From contig CP137329.1 of assembly GCA_033182465.1 (NCBI GenBank), positions 1,550,001 to 1,614,000 of the forward strand: DNA of 64,000 nucleotides. The letters run 5' to 3'. Below, one piece after another: positions 22,048 through 32,558 of the stretch (positions are counted from its first letter, which is position 1; each line of letters begins with the position of its first letter). The notes beneath the pieces were generated by a model that had not been told where the DNA came from, ran no database searches, and was given only the letters and a program-made list of their open reading frames with translations. This stretch comes from Sanghuangporus weigelae. Lineage: Eukaryota; Basidiomycota; Agaricomycetes; Hymenochaetales; Hymenochaetaceae. The translations under genes were made by a program, and so were the position numbers.

Positions 22048-23564
22048 TTAGACGATATTTCCCTATGTGACAAGAATAAATGACTTACGTCGCTGACGAA
22101 AGAGAAGCGCTTACCCTTTCTTGATCAGATGATGGACGGATATTGATATCAAACTGACAATCGATAGTCCTTAGACGTGGAGGAGAGAGCTTGGTTGTAT
22201 ATGGATCAGGATTTGGATGTATTTAGAGTAGTTGAAGGGCAGGACTTACTGTCTGGGAGTTATTCGCTGTAATCGGGTGGTCATTTTCGGTGACGGGAGG
22301 ACCAGTAAAATGGAGGCTCGTGCATCCCGCGTCTCCCACAAGTTTTTCTCGGAGACCAACTCTAGCGTTCAGACTGTAAATCGTGCTCAGTTGTCTAGAA
22401 TGTCTGATGGGAAAGCATTGAAACGGACGAAGCTAGCAAACAATTCAAGTATACTAAGGAAAAGAATCTCAGTGAAATATCCAGGGCAATGAATCAATTA
22501 ACTCACATTTCGGGAGAAGTAGATCAGGAAAGATGTAGACCAAGGAATTCGGTAGTAATTCTGAACCGATGAAGGCCGCCACTCCTATTACGCCAGTGAC
22601 CAATCCTGTTCCGACTGAGTATAATATAAGACGATGGAGGATAGAATCTGTTCTCTTCATTCCCACGCCGCGCTCCCGCAGTATATACACCATCACCGCA
22701 GCAATGAACGTATCCGTGATGACCCATGTAGCATTCATGGCCCTTTCAGTGGAGACGGTAGCAAAAAGTTGGGGTACAGAATTGAAACCAACTGCCTGGC
22801 CAGCGTAGGCCAACGTGATGCAGATTTGACCTATAACAGCGATGATCAGAGCTCCAGTCAGTATGCGACTTTTGTTGCTTACTGTGAAATAATAAATTCA
22901 GGAATACGTAAAAAGGGGACCATCATTCTAGACTCACAGCTCCATGCACGCATGACGAATACGCATTGCACCAAGGCATCAATAATGGCTGAACCCATCC
23001 CTATGTAAATGATTGTTCTGGATAAGTGTCAGGTCATCCGTTATGACCAATGAACAAGAGCGCATACTTATCGATGTGCAGGAGGTTGAGACTATTCCGG
23101 TAATCGGTGACGAGGTGCTTGTAGGTCGACTTAATTAAAAATCCTTGGTGAACGGTATCGAGGATCCAGATGATTAAGATGTACGGCTTAATCCAACGCT
23201 TGTCTTCGTCGATACTTGAGTTCTAGACGAGATTGTGAGCATCACTGTTAACCTAAGGCTCATAATTTCCACCTCGTAGTAGTAGTATAGCTGGATGCAA
23301 CCCATTCCCCATAGACTTATAAAGAACAAGACATCAAGTCAGTAGGTTACGTGTTAACCGGGAGCTAGGAGGCTTCTAACCACGTCGAAAAGCTAGGTAT
23401 CGGTCAGACAGAGACGGACGAATACAACGAAGTATACATACATTCCTGCTAGGAAGTAGACAGCCAACTAATATATATTTGTGAGATGATCCCAGCATTC
23501 GCAGCAGGAGGTAAGAAAGACTCGCCGTGTTCTCCAAGGAAAATGGAATGTTACTTGTTGCCAT
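22048..23564 (-). CDS. DUF6534-type multi-pass membrane protein, copy 1
   Basis: A fungal seven-helix membrane protein of unknown function. From ATG 23564, exon 1 gives MATSNIPFSLENT; it joins to LAVYFLAGM by a GC-AG intron, then come LWGMGCIQLYYYYE, IIWILDTVHQGFLIKSTYKH, MGSAIIDALVQCVFVMRAW, and the diagnostic last helices with GMKRTDSILHRLILYSVGTG, then SLNARVGLREKL. The last exons give RTIDCQFDINIRPSS and a stop near 22048. The order of segments matches copy 3 exon by exon, including the place of the first intron. DUF6534 proteins are common in Agaricomycetes and often clustered, as here. Function is not known. Confidence 0.8.
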
Positions 23565-24813
23565 TCCGTTCACTCTTTTGTCCCCAAGACAGTCTTCTGC
23601 GGATGGAACGAAATAGGTCCAGTATGGACTTGAGTTGACTTTACTAACCTTTCTTTGCATTTTATCTCTTGACGCTCCGCTGCATTTGTCATAGACTATA
23701 GCTAGCTGTGCACCATGAAGCAGATGAAGTGGAATAATCATACCGAAAAAAGCGTCGCCGCGTGGCTGGTTGCGTGCGACGAAGGCTGCGCTCCGATGTC
23801 GGAAGAAATGTCGGCGCATTACTTTTCCAGCATTGCCGGTACACAAGGCGGCATCCTAAAAGTGCAGCTAGGTAGATCTCACGAGATTGATGGATAGTTT
23901 GGCGCCTGAGTAGTTTACAGACTAAGAGTTTGTCCTTCTGGAAAAAAGCAGTGCCTATCACAGAAAACAGATATGAAAATGTCAGAAGCTCGACAGGATC
24001 CAAGGACGCGCTGCAGATCAGATCGCTAAGGTACATGGTTCCGTTTTTGGTAGACCAAACCGATGAGCTGAGATACCTGATTTTATTTGGTTTCTGGCTT
24101 CCCAACAATGACAAATTTCAAAGCAGTTTTCTGTCAAGAAATCGAGAGATCGGGTTATCGAATTGAGCAGGCCGCTGCCAGTACGGGTCTGGGGGTTGAA
24201 TCACGTAAGGAACTCCCGGTTTCTCACACATGCAGGCCAAAACTCATTCCCGAACCGTGAGAATGCTTCCCAGAATGGAAATGAGCCATTAAGGATGATG
24301 GCTTTCCCGTTATGATTAAAAATTTTCAAAGGGCTCGGAATAATTTTTGGTCCGCATGTACTTATCCCGACACCGACGTCGACACCAACGATGGCAACTA
24401 ACCTAGCCCGTATCAATCAATAAGAATGATTTCCATCGAAGCTTCGCGCAGCTCTAACCGCCTAAGTGACTTGCGTTGAGCAACCTCAGACAACAATGGT
24501 ACATTCATTCATGAGTTCGGTCTATGACCTCCTCTGCTGAAAGTTCCCATCTAGTGCTTGAGCGAAGAAATAGAAAATGCATTCGGGAAAACGAGCACAA
24601 GTATGACTATTTACTCTGTCGTGGTCGGAAATTGACCATCCTTTTATATATTGCGAGAAAAGAACTGCCATGACTCGGAATACCGACAATATATATCATA
24701 AAATGACCTACAGCTCGGAATCATGAACAACTTGGGAGCTTGCTGTTGACGTGATGAAATATAAACAGCTACATCTAGCTGTGATCGCGGAAATAGCGAC
24801 TCGAATGGTCTGG
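23565..24813. other. Intergenic region with a 31-base match to the start of the gene at 9312
   Basis: No supported gene. At 24381-24411, preceded by CCGAC repeats from 24367, the sequence matches 9302-9332 at about 27 of 31 positions, including the ATG of the mitochondrial protein gene. The match ends abruptly and no longer frame follows. The rest is featureless. Confidence 0.4.
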
Positions 24814-25600
24814 TCATTCAGCTGAGAATCCCGATCCTGCCTCTGTAGCGGGCATACGGAATCCTACTTCAAGATCCTAAAAACATTGGGATGATTTAAA
24901 GATTTATTGATATGCAACAGATATCTCACCTTTCTTTGGTCGGTATTGTATTCCACTTCAAGATCCACTCGGCATTCGATCGCCCTTGGAGTTGTATCCT
25001 GGCATGGATATAAGCTTTATGATTAAAGAAAGTGACACAAATTGAATTGTACTTTGTATAATGTTGTTGAACTTGCGGTAACGTTGGGACTTCTCGATGA
25101 GGTAGGGCCGATGTTTTCAAGATTAATGCTCATGCCACCACCTGCGCCGTTGCCTGCAGTTGTGAGCAAGCTTGATCGAACGTTCAAGCTTATGCCAGTA
25201 TTAGTACTCGAGAATAAATGGAGATCACAGACAACATACGAAACAAGCATGCAGTTGTAGTACACTGGAGAAGGATACGGCCTCAGCACAACGAGTCAAC
25301 TCAGAGAAGAAGTACGTACGTTTGGGAAACACCAGATCGATAAGAAAGTAGGCAAGTGATTTCGGCGTTGCTTCAGCAGCAATTAATGCAACGATTGAAA
25401 GGACGGCAGTTGCGAGTCCGGAACTCATGGTATACAGAACGAGACGATTTATCAGTGAATCAGTCCTTTTGAATCCAGAACGACTCCTCCACAGTAAAAC
25501 TATCAGGGAGGCAGCGACAGCCGTGTCTGTTAGGAACGTAAAGTAATTTATCGCTTTCTCCGTCACAATTAGTTGCGATAGTTGCTTTTGAGGCAGAAAC
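24814..25600 (-). pseudogene. DUF6534-type membrane protein, copy 2, 5'-truncated
   Basis: The C-terminal half of a DUF6534 gene: QLSQLIVTEKAINYF, LLWRSRSGFKRTDSLINRLV, SLNVRSSLLTTAG, then, across short introns, RAIECRVDLEVEYNTDQRK and a tail ending GFSAE-stop near 24814. Homology to copies 1 and 3 begins abruptly near 25600. The sequence upstream does not contain the first four membrane segments seen in the other copies. It is therefore a partial duplicate or decayed gene; a different fused 5' exon cannot be excluded. Confidence 0.7.
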
Positions 25601-26173
25601 CATGTACACTTGCTTAGTTTAATTCAGACATCTCAGGGATTCGAGATGGAACACGTAAAGCTGTCAGAATCAATTCGAAGCTCTTTTACCCGCAAGTGAT
25701 GAACGTGTTGACCATTACCCTACATCACGGTAAGGCGTGCCTCTTCTTCGAGTCCCTGGCACTAGAATCTTTTGAATAATGATAGCCCCACTTTGCGGCG
25801 GAGAGTCAGATGTCGCTGAGTGCATCTATATCGAACACGAGGACACGATGAACACGAAGCATTTGCATCGAACTTTGAATCATTACCGAAAAGATGATCA
25901 AGTTTGTCTAGAGGCTCCACACAGAAAGAGCAAGTTCACGTAAGTGTAGATTTCGTAACGTGCCTGGATGATGACCGGTTCAAAGCTTATTTTTAACCAG
26001 ATTACGAGCTCCTTCAATTCTCTAGGCAGTTACTGTGTAATCTCCAAAAAAATGCGTGGCTAGAAGGATGAATCGCTAGGCAGACGAGAATAAATAGCCC
26101 GTGCGATCTAAACAGGGAGAGAAAGGCTCATTGGAGACGCACTTCTGCCCATTCTCGATATAGGGTATTTACA
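25601..26173. other. Intergenic region between DUF6534 copies 2 and 3
   Basis: About 570 bases; it should hold the missing 5' part of copy 2 if present, but none was found on either strand. No repeat seen. Confidence 0.4.
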
Positions 26174-27651
26174 CTAATGTCCAATGCCAATTCGTGATCG
26201 ATATTGTACATCCTCCTGCTGAAAAAATCCGGACTCGATATCAATATCAATCCGGCATTCAATAGATCGCGGGCCCGAAATCTATCATGAGCCTAAGGTT
26301 TCCCGAAATGATGGAAAAGAAGCAGCAAAGCGCACCTTGTATGGATTGCCTGAAGAGTCGTTCGAATGTTCGACTGGCGTAGAGATGACTGTGTTGAAAT
26401 CGTCAAGGCGAAAACTCAGACCAACTGCGTCGCAATTCGGAGTGCTGCGAAGGCTTGATCGAACATTCAGACTGTATTTTCATAGTCAGCTCGTTATGCG
26501 GCTAAAAAAACCAAATAGCTGACGAAGCGAGCATGCAATTGAAATACACTTGAAGCTCGCAGTTAGCGATGTCGCTGAGTAGATTCTAGTAAGGGGGTCA
26601 CCCACATTTCGGAATCACTAAATCAACTAGTAGATAAATGACGGAGCGCGGTGAGACTTGTGCACCAATTGCAGCTACGATTGCCCAAACTGCCGGTACA
26701 AGGCCAGATCCGATGGTATACATGATAACTCTGTTCACAATTGAGTCCGTCCTTTTAACCCCAGATCGGGATCTATACAGGAGCCATACCAGGACGCCTG
26801 CGAGGAGTGCATCCGTGCAGACGACGATGTAGTTCATCGCAAGCTCCGTGTGAACGGCTTCTGTGAGCTGTGTAACTATAGTCGCACTGTAGATTTGACC
26901 GTAATATGCCGTAGTGATTGCGAACTGGACCAAGATGGCGATACATAGGACTGCAGTTATTGCCTTGTTTTTCTTGCTTACTTTGAGAAACGTCGGTTCG
27001 GGGCTGAAGAATGGCAGGACTTGCATTACTTACCATACCAAGCACGTCTGACAAAAATGGCTTGCACCATGGCGTCAATAAAAGCTGTGATAATCGCGCA
27101 GTGAATCGAAGATCTGTAGGAATGCTCAGTGGCTGCTAGTCGCGTTGAAAGCAATAGAACTTGCCTTGACACACGAAGTAATAATTCCGGTTGGATGATC
27201 CCCTTCACAAAATACACATAATTAAAATTCAGGAGGAGCGCTTGATGAGCTGTATCGAGTATCCATATGGAAAAGATGTAAGATTTGAACCATTTCCCAT
27301 CCGTATTCCAGTATTTCTTTTCAGGATATCAGCTGTGTGAATGTTTGAATGGGTCCGTAAACTTACTTCGCAATATAAATACAGTTGAAGACAACCGATG
27401 CCCCAAAAGCTGAGTGATGCTTAGTACCTGAATCCTTCGATAGATCATAATGAAGCATACACAGATGAGAATCTAGGTTATAGCAGTCAGCAATTAGAGA
27501 TGCATCTCGTAACGATAGAATGCTTACATGACTGCAAGAAACAAACAGCCGAACTGCATAAGAAGTCAGTCTAACGAGATAGAGGATAAGTACGTGGTAA
27601 GCGCACAGTACTATCCAGAAGGGAAGGGGGTATGATACTCGTGTCAACCAT
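26174..27651 (-). CDS. DUF6534-type multi-pass membrane protein, copy 3
   Basis: From ATG 27651, exon 1 gives MVDTSIIPPSLLDST; after a GT-AG intron FGCLFLAVM follows. Later exons give FWGIGCLQLYLYCE, IFSIWILDTAHQALLLNFNY, IDAMVQAIFVRRAW, KKNKAITAVLCIAILVQF, ELAMNYIVVCTDALLAG, the signature SRSGVKRTDSIVNRVIMYT and SLNVRSSLRSTP. The last exon gives SGPRSIECRIDIDIE and a stop near 26174. About seven membrane helices are implied. It looks intact and is the best-preserved of the three copies, all on the minus strand over 5.6 kb. Function unknown. Confidence 0.82.
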
Positions 27652-28410
27652 GCTCCTATGCGATCCAGTCAAGACCGTAACGCCGGTAGGTTTTGGAGTC
27701 GTGTCTAGAAGGTTGGGGTGTCCGAAACGTCTTCCTTCTTATGTGGGCGGACTGACGGATAAGCAGAGACCCGACAGTTCAGATTTGCAGCGTAAACGCC
27801 AGGGTATGATAGACGCTCTCTGATGAACACTCGTTTTTGTCTTCTCGAAGCGAAGAGAATCATTAATAGTACATCGCCTGAGAAAAAGCGCAGGAAAATC
27901 ACCAGCAATCTTCAGGTTCCCGCGCGACCGTTCGGTAAAGAACCGATGGCTTTCCGCATTTCATTGCCTCCGTAGATGTCTGAATCTTAAGAAGGCATGG
28001 CAAGATCACGAGGCTGTGATAGAACTGATGAACATAAGGCTGAACCAGGAGCGAACACTTACAGTCTTCCTCCGCAATCTGGTTGGGATAGTGACCATTG
28101 CGCTCGGTTGGTGACTAACTACATCTCACTCCTCCGTAATCCTAAATGTAAGCACATGCACCACCAGCAAAAGAGTTGACGGAAGAAGGCCCATGGAGTA
28201 TCAGGAAGCGGGATTCCGGTGGCAATCGAAATGTCAAATCGGTTCTTAATACTAATGCGGTGTACATGTACACGATATGAAAGAAAACCTGTTCATTGGG
28301 AGAAAGGCGAAATGTATTGTGCCCGAGATATCTACATCTCCAGAAATCACAGTAGCTGTTCGTATTTAATATAATCGTAGCCAGCCGTATAGCAAGCTCG
28401 CGAAAAGTAA
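27652..28410. other. Intergenic region
   Basis: About 760 bases between DUF6534 copy 3 and the first RLRGG-family gene. Short open frames on both strands carry no motif and no paralogy to neighbours. Confidence 0.4.
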
Positions 28411-28703
28411 CTAGAAGCAGCAGGGAATGGGAATGATGTAGCAGCATCCTCCATTCTAGAGTGAATCAAATGAGTCGCGATCGCAGCACATTGATCGGAT
28501 AGAAGTAGACATACTGGACACGGGATGCAACCACCACGAAGACGCATTGCGCCCTGACTACTCTCGCTGCCATGCGCTGTTGTCATTGTCGAAGCTGGTG
28601 TCGGCTGTTTGTTCACCGGCTGACTTGCGTCGGGTGTTACCGAGTCAGTTCGTCGGACAGATTGAGATGTCGGAGGATAGATCGGAGTAGAATTTGAGGG
28701 CAT
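28411..28703 (-). CDS. RLRGG-motif small protein with Cys-rich tail, copy A
   Basis: Two exons: 28703-28515 (63 codons) and a second reached by a phase-0 GTATGT...CTCTAG intron, ending at TAG 28411-28413; 77 residues in all. The N-terminal 50 residues are polar and Pro/Ser/Thr-rich (contains TPASTMTTAHGSES), probably disordered. At 54-58 is RLRGG, identical to the end of ubiquitin, followed at once by Cys59 and CIPCP; exon 2 gives NGGCCYIIPIPCCF. The tail is short, hydrophobic and Cys-rich, fitting palmitoylation, metal binding or a membrane-associated tail. There is no signal peptide. A TATATAAG box lies about 80 bases upstream. The same layout recurs in copies B and C. Family not recognised. 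Confidence 0.75.
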
Positions 28704-29352
28704 GGTGAAGGGTATGGCACAATGCAGCACAAGAGAGAAATACGGGTTATGTTGACGACAAAGGATCGAGAGATGCACCTCTTATATACAAGCATGGTAA
28801 GCACCACACTGTGACATACGAGAAAAGCTGTTGACGTCACGATTATTAAAAAAAATCCCTCACGTGGTGATGCTGGTGATGGCTGCGAAATCGCCTGATC
28901 GGCGTGGGTCTTCCCACGATAGATCTCTGTTCCCTGCACTTAAACACCAAATCGAGTATACATTATCTCGTAATGAATCTTAGGCTTAGGTCTAAACTTT
29001 CAAAATAACGGTGCGTATATTTCTCAGTCCTTATTTTGGCTGAAAGATCGCATACTTAGACATCTCCTAAGCGGATATCTTCTCCCGAATCAGTTTCTAG
29101 TCTTGCTGCGGACTGATAGTCAGACTGTCCTGAAGGCTCGCTCGCAACGGAACACAGGAATCCGTCGTTGCACAGGTTGAACGGATGGCGGACGAACCGG
29201 CGAAATTCGAATCATCAAGCAAATCGTGAAGAGTCAAATGTATACTATATGTACAAAAGTGAGAATAGAAAGGACGGCGTCGGTTGATCGAGTGGATGCC
29301 GGGAATAAGCATCATCGACGCATTGTGATCGTCAATTCATCATCTAGTTGAA
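28704..29352. other. Spacer between RLRGG genes A and B
   Basis: About 650 bases. It contains the promoter of copy A; no further paralogue was found in either strand. Confidence 0.4.
28781..28790 (-). promoter_or_regulatory. TATA-like box of RLRGG gene A
   Basis: GTATATAAG on the minus strand about 80 bases before the start codon at 28703. Confidence 0.5.
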
Positions 29353-29645
29353 TCACGGAATGCAGCAACACCATCCTCCTCCCTGAATGCAGCCAAAAGG
29401 TAAGTTTATACACTGTTAAATCATCGACAGTGACTTACACCCGGCAGACAGGGACAGGGCCAGCAGCAGCACCCTCCTCTCAGACGTCTCGCAGTGTTTT
29501 CGTTCTCGCCACCGTGCGTTGTGGTCATAGTTGGAGAAGCAGTAGGCTGGGAAGTCACCATTGGGTTATTTCCGAGCTTTTCGACTGCGTCTCTCTCGTT
29601 TATCCGAGCTGCTGGCGGGAGAGTCGGAGTTGGGCTTGAGGACAT
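29353..29645 (-). CDS. RLRGG-motif small protein with Cys-rich tail, copy B
   Basis: Two exons: 29645-29439 (69 codons), then a phase-0 GTAAGT intron and an exon encoding GGGWCCCIP, stop TGA at 29353-29355; 78 residues. The N-terminal part matches A and C at PP, R/D and QPTASPTMTTTHGGE. RLRGG is again at residues 54-58 and is followed by CCCWPCPCLPG, so the cysteine-rich part starts in exon 1 and continues in exon 2. The intron falls at the same place in the motif layout as in A and C. A TTTAAATA-type TATA element is about 90 bases upstream (29731-29740). No signal peptide. Confidence 0.75.
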
Positions 29646-29730
29646 AGCTGATCTCGGTGGCGACTGAAATGCTTGACCGTGGCGGATAACAGCTTCAGGG
29701 AAAGACAGCAGACGGAGCGCAGCATTACTG

Positions 29731-29740
29731 CGTATTTAAA
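29731..29740 (-). promoter_or_regulatory. TATA-like box of RLRGG gene B
   Basis: TTTAAATACG on the minus strand, about 90 bases before the start codon at 29645. Confidence 0.45.
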
Positions 29741-30067
29741 GCAACCCTTGTACAGCGTCGCCACATATCTCCCCGGGTCTGCATAGCCTAACCAAGAAAA
29801 ACGACCTTCACCCGGATAGGCTACACTTCAACGTTCCGCTTGCAAAGTCGGATGCTTACAAATGCCAACTGCATGATGAACAGAAAGAGGACGCCACTAG
29901 TCCGAGGGTTCAGAAGCTGCTCTGAAGATGCTTAGTTCGTCACTTCGTGGCCTTCTTTTTTGCGTCACTCACACAAGAATACAGACCTTTATCAGCCTTT
30001 GGATAGACTATACAATCGGTAATGTTCTGAAAGAGTCGCCAGAATTCTTATAACTTGACTGTAGATA

Positions 30068-30277
30068 CAGGTGGGTACAAAAAGTCTTTGGCCCCCCTGT
30101 TTTAGGAAGGTGATTTGCATGCCTTCTCGGGAAACGAACGCCCGTGAAGCGAGGTCCCCTCATCTTTGCCGACATTGAGCAAGTCGGCGAGGTTGTATCC
30201 GACGCTTACAGTACCATACATAGTATGCAAATCCTCCTTCCATAAGCAGGGGGCCAAAGACTTTTTGTACCCACCTG
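30068..30277. mobile_element. TA-flanked terminal-inverted-repeat element, 210 bp
   Basis: The ends are inverted repeats starting CAGGTGGGTACAAAAAGTCT and continuing for about 30 near-perfect bases, with weaker pairing to about 55. Each end abuts TA (30066-30067 and 30278-30279). The CAG start and TA target suggest a Tc1/mariner-derived MITE. It sits between RLRGG genes B and C. No coding capacity. Confidence 0.75.
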
Positions 30278-30542
30278 TAAGTGAGTATAGTACTATCTGT
30301 TCTTTTTCTTGAAATTCATGATTATTCCAAATGCACAAATAAGGTAGAGCATGGCTGAAAAGCGCCACCGCAATACAACAGATATCGATGAAGCGAATTA
30401 TAGCAGTCATCAGGATGAGAGCCGTCACAAGAGCAGTACGAAGCTCAGTATCCAGTGCCTTTAATGAATACTCGCTACTCCTGCCTGGGTATACGCCACT
30501 ACGCCACTATTCCAAGGCATCTTCAGGCAGGGTGCAGAAGCG

Positions 30543-30838
30543 TCAACAAGGGCATAGGCACGGGATGCAGCAACAACAACGAATTTTCTGGGATTCATTG
30601 CAGAATGAGATGTTTGTTACAAGTCGATGTCACGAAGGCGTGAACTCACAGGGACGGTACAACACCCTCCACGCAGACGCATCGCGGCATTCCTACCTTC
30701 TCCGCCTCGAGCTGTTGACATCGTTGGAGAAACAGTGGGCTGAGTTTGCACTATGAAGCTCGTTTCAAGATCATTCGAACCATCTCGTCGGTCGACTCGA
30801 GCGGAAGGGGGATATGTTGTCATCGAATTAATAGTCAT
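30543..30838 (-). CDS. RLRGG-motif small protein with Cys-rich tail, copy C
   Basis: Two exons: 30838-30650 (63 codons), a phase-0 GTGAGT intron ending CCCAG, then KIRCCCCIPCLCPC and TGA at 30543-30545; 77 residues. It shares YPPSARVDRRD, QPTVSPTMSTARGGE and AMRLRGGCC with the other copies; RLRGG is at 54-58. The tail holds six cysteines in exon 2. An internal ATG at residue 6 is an alternative start. A TTTTAAATA element lies about 70 bases upstream (30905-30915). The three copies are in tandem on the minus strand over 2.4 kb. Confidence 0.75.
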
Positions 30839-30904
30839 AGAGAATCGTCGAATAAAGCCAAAGTTGTTATGAGATTGGTGAATCGACCAAGTACAGAATG
30901 AAGG

Positions 30905-30915
30905 TATTTAAAATA
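30905..30915 (-). promoter_or_regulatory. TATA-like box of RLRGG gene C
   Basis: ATTTTAAATAC on the minus strand, about 70 bases before the start codon at 30838. Confidence 0.45.
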
Positions 30916-31055
30916 CATCTGCCATAGACTGCGCCGGAGTAGTTTATCATATTGTTTAACGTCAGCCTGAATTCGGGGTACTTGACACATTTGAAATGCG
31001 TAAATTAAATGATCGAACAGCATTCTGAGCTACTAGTACGGGCCCAAGAAAATCA

Positions 31056-32206
31056 TCAATTAATATTGTCTTTGATCACAGCCTCCGCCCGTGCTGCGGT
31101 CCGCTGCGCCTTCTTCTCCATTTCAATCTTTAGCTTCTCGGCACATCTCATCTTCTTGACAATGAGCGTGCATATCTTGCACAGCGACGCTCGAGGCGCA
31201 ACATTTTCGTCTATTTTCCCACTTGGTGTTTTCTTGCCTTTGTTCTTCGTGGTCAACTCGTAAGGAAAGTGACGCTCGGGTATCGTGCGCCCACATCCCG
31301 AACATTCTTTGCTTGACGCTGGAGCGCGAACATCGTCTGTAGAGTTTATTTCCAAAGAAACTGACAGCGGGAGAAATGGACCTCTGAGATAGATATTCTC
31401 CGGATCGGGTTTACCCGTTTTGTAGTGCATGGAAACATAGCATGACGAGAGATCGAGCAATTGCTCCCTTTGCTTCAAATAACCGTGTTCGACGAAATGG
31501 TCGTATAGTTTTGCAATGCGTTTGATATCGCTGGCTGCATAATCAAGAAGTTGGTCCGAAAGAGGACGCTGCATCCATATCTCGGATAGATTGTCTGTGT
31601 GAAGCTTTTTGACAGATTCTGCGTGTATCCAATAGCCATGCTTGAGTAAAACTCGAGGATAGTCAGTAGTTTCAGGCACTTCTTACCGTTTTTCATCTCA
31701 ACGCCATCTATTTTATGTTCCCTCATTGCGCCATCCATCCCATTCAGGACGTATACTTCTTCGAGCTGGAGCTTTCGGACTTCAGACATCGAGAACGTCT
31801 TCCTCACGAATCGGCATAACCGTTTGTGCTCCGTCTCCCCGCGATTAGTTCGAGAAATAACGTCCACGAGTTGAAGATCCAAGACGTTTTCGATCGGGCA
31901 GCTATAACTGTAGAAAAGCTCGACGTAGTCCATGCGTCCATCCCAGACAACTTTAGTTTTGGCGCGCGCGGAGGATGTAAGCGAGAATATGGAATAGAAG
32001 AGTAGCTGGAGCGAATCTCGCGGGAGGGCCAAGACGTCAAATAGGTAGACCTCAGCTGCGTGGGGGGATCCGATAGATATCAAGGACAGCGCTCCGGGTG
32101 CGCAGCCAAGATCACGCCCTTCGCAATCCAGGAAGACGTATTCTGCATCCAGAAGGTTTTCGAGAGCCAGAGATACGGATTCAGCTGTTGTACAAAGTGT
32201 GAACAT
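31056..32206 (-). CDS. DEDDy-type 3'-5' exonuclease with C-terminal Cys4 domain, copy A
   Basis: Two exons, 32206-31687 and 31651-31056 (phase 1, GTAAGA donor), give 371 residues. The N-terminal domain has the DEDDy pattern: FLDCEG (Asp27, Glu29) in ExoI, VLDLQLVD in ExoII, and YAASDIKRI (Tyr and last Asp) in ExoIII, with WMQRPLSDQLLD just before it. This is the fold of WRN-exo, RNase D and Egalitarian/EXD1; the substrate is not predictable here. The C-terminal domain has CSGCGRTIPERHFP and, about 40 residues later, LCKICTLIVKK, a likely CxxC...CxxC zinc site. The ATG at 32206 was preferred over an upstream TTG because the paralogue at 46330 begins at the same place. The end is Lys/Arg-rich. 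Confidence 0.82.
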
Positions 32207-32558
32207 CTCGTCCTTTTGAACGAAGGTTGAGCTCAAGTACTAACAAGAGCAGAAGATTGATAGGAGATACTCAAGCTAAGCGGTTAGACGCTGGCTCGGT
32301 TTTCCCAGGAAGAAGCTGCAATCTCGTGAACATCAAAAATTCTTTCCGATTCATCTAGATTGCTCCAAAATAATAGCCAAAGAGAAGCTCAACAGAAGAC
32401 GATTGGACGGTGTCGCTCGAGAGTCTATGCACATACTCCGGTTCAGGACTTGAGTTGGTAACCGGGACCGGAGAAGCTGTCTGAGTGACGTAAGCAAGGT
32501 CCTTCGCGGAATAAATTAAACTAGTAACTCTAGGAAAGTAACGAGATACAAACAGACA

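Noticed and set aside
28411-30838. Reading the three RLRGG proteins as mating pheromone precursors
   Set aside because: Fungal pheromone precursors end in a CaaX box; none of the three ends (CCF, CIP, CPC) fits, and the RLRGG motif is not a pheromone feature.
28411-30838. Reading them as ubiquitin or a ubiquitin-like protein
   Set aside because: Only the last five residues match; the preceding 53 residues are too few and too polar for a beta-grasp fold.
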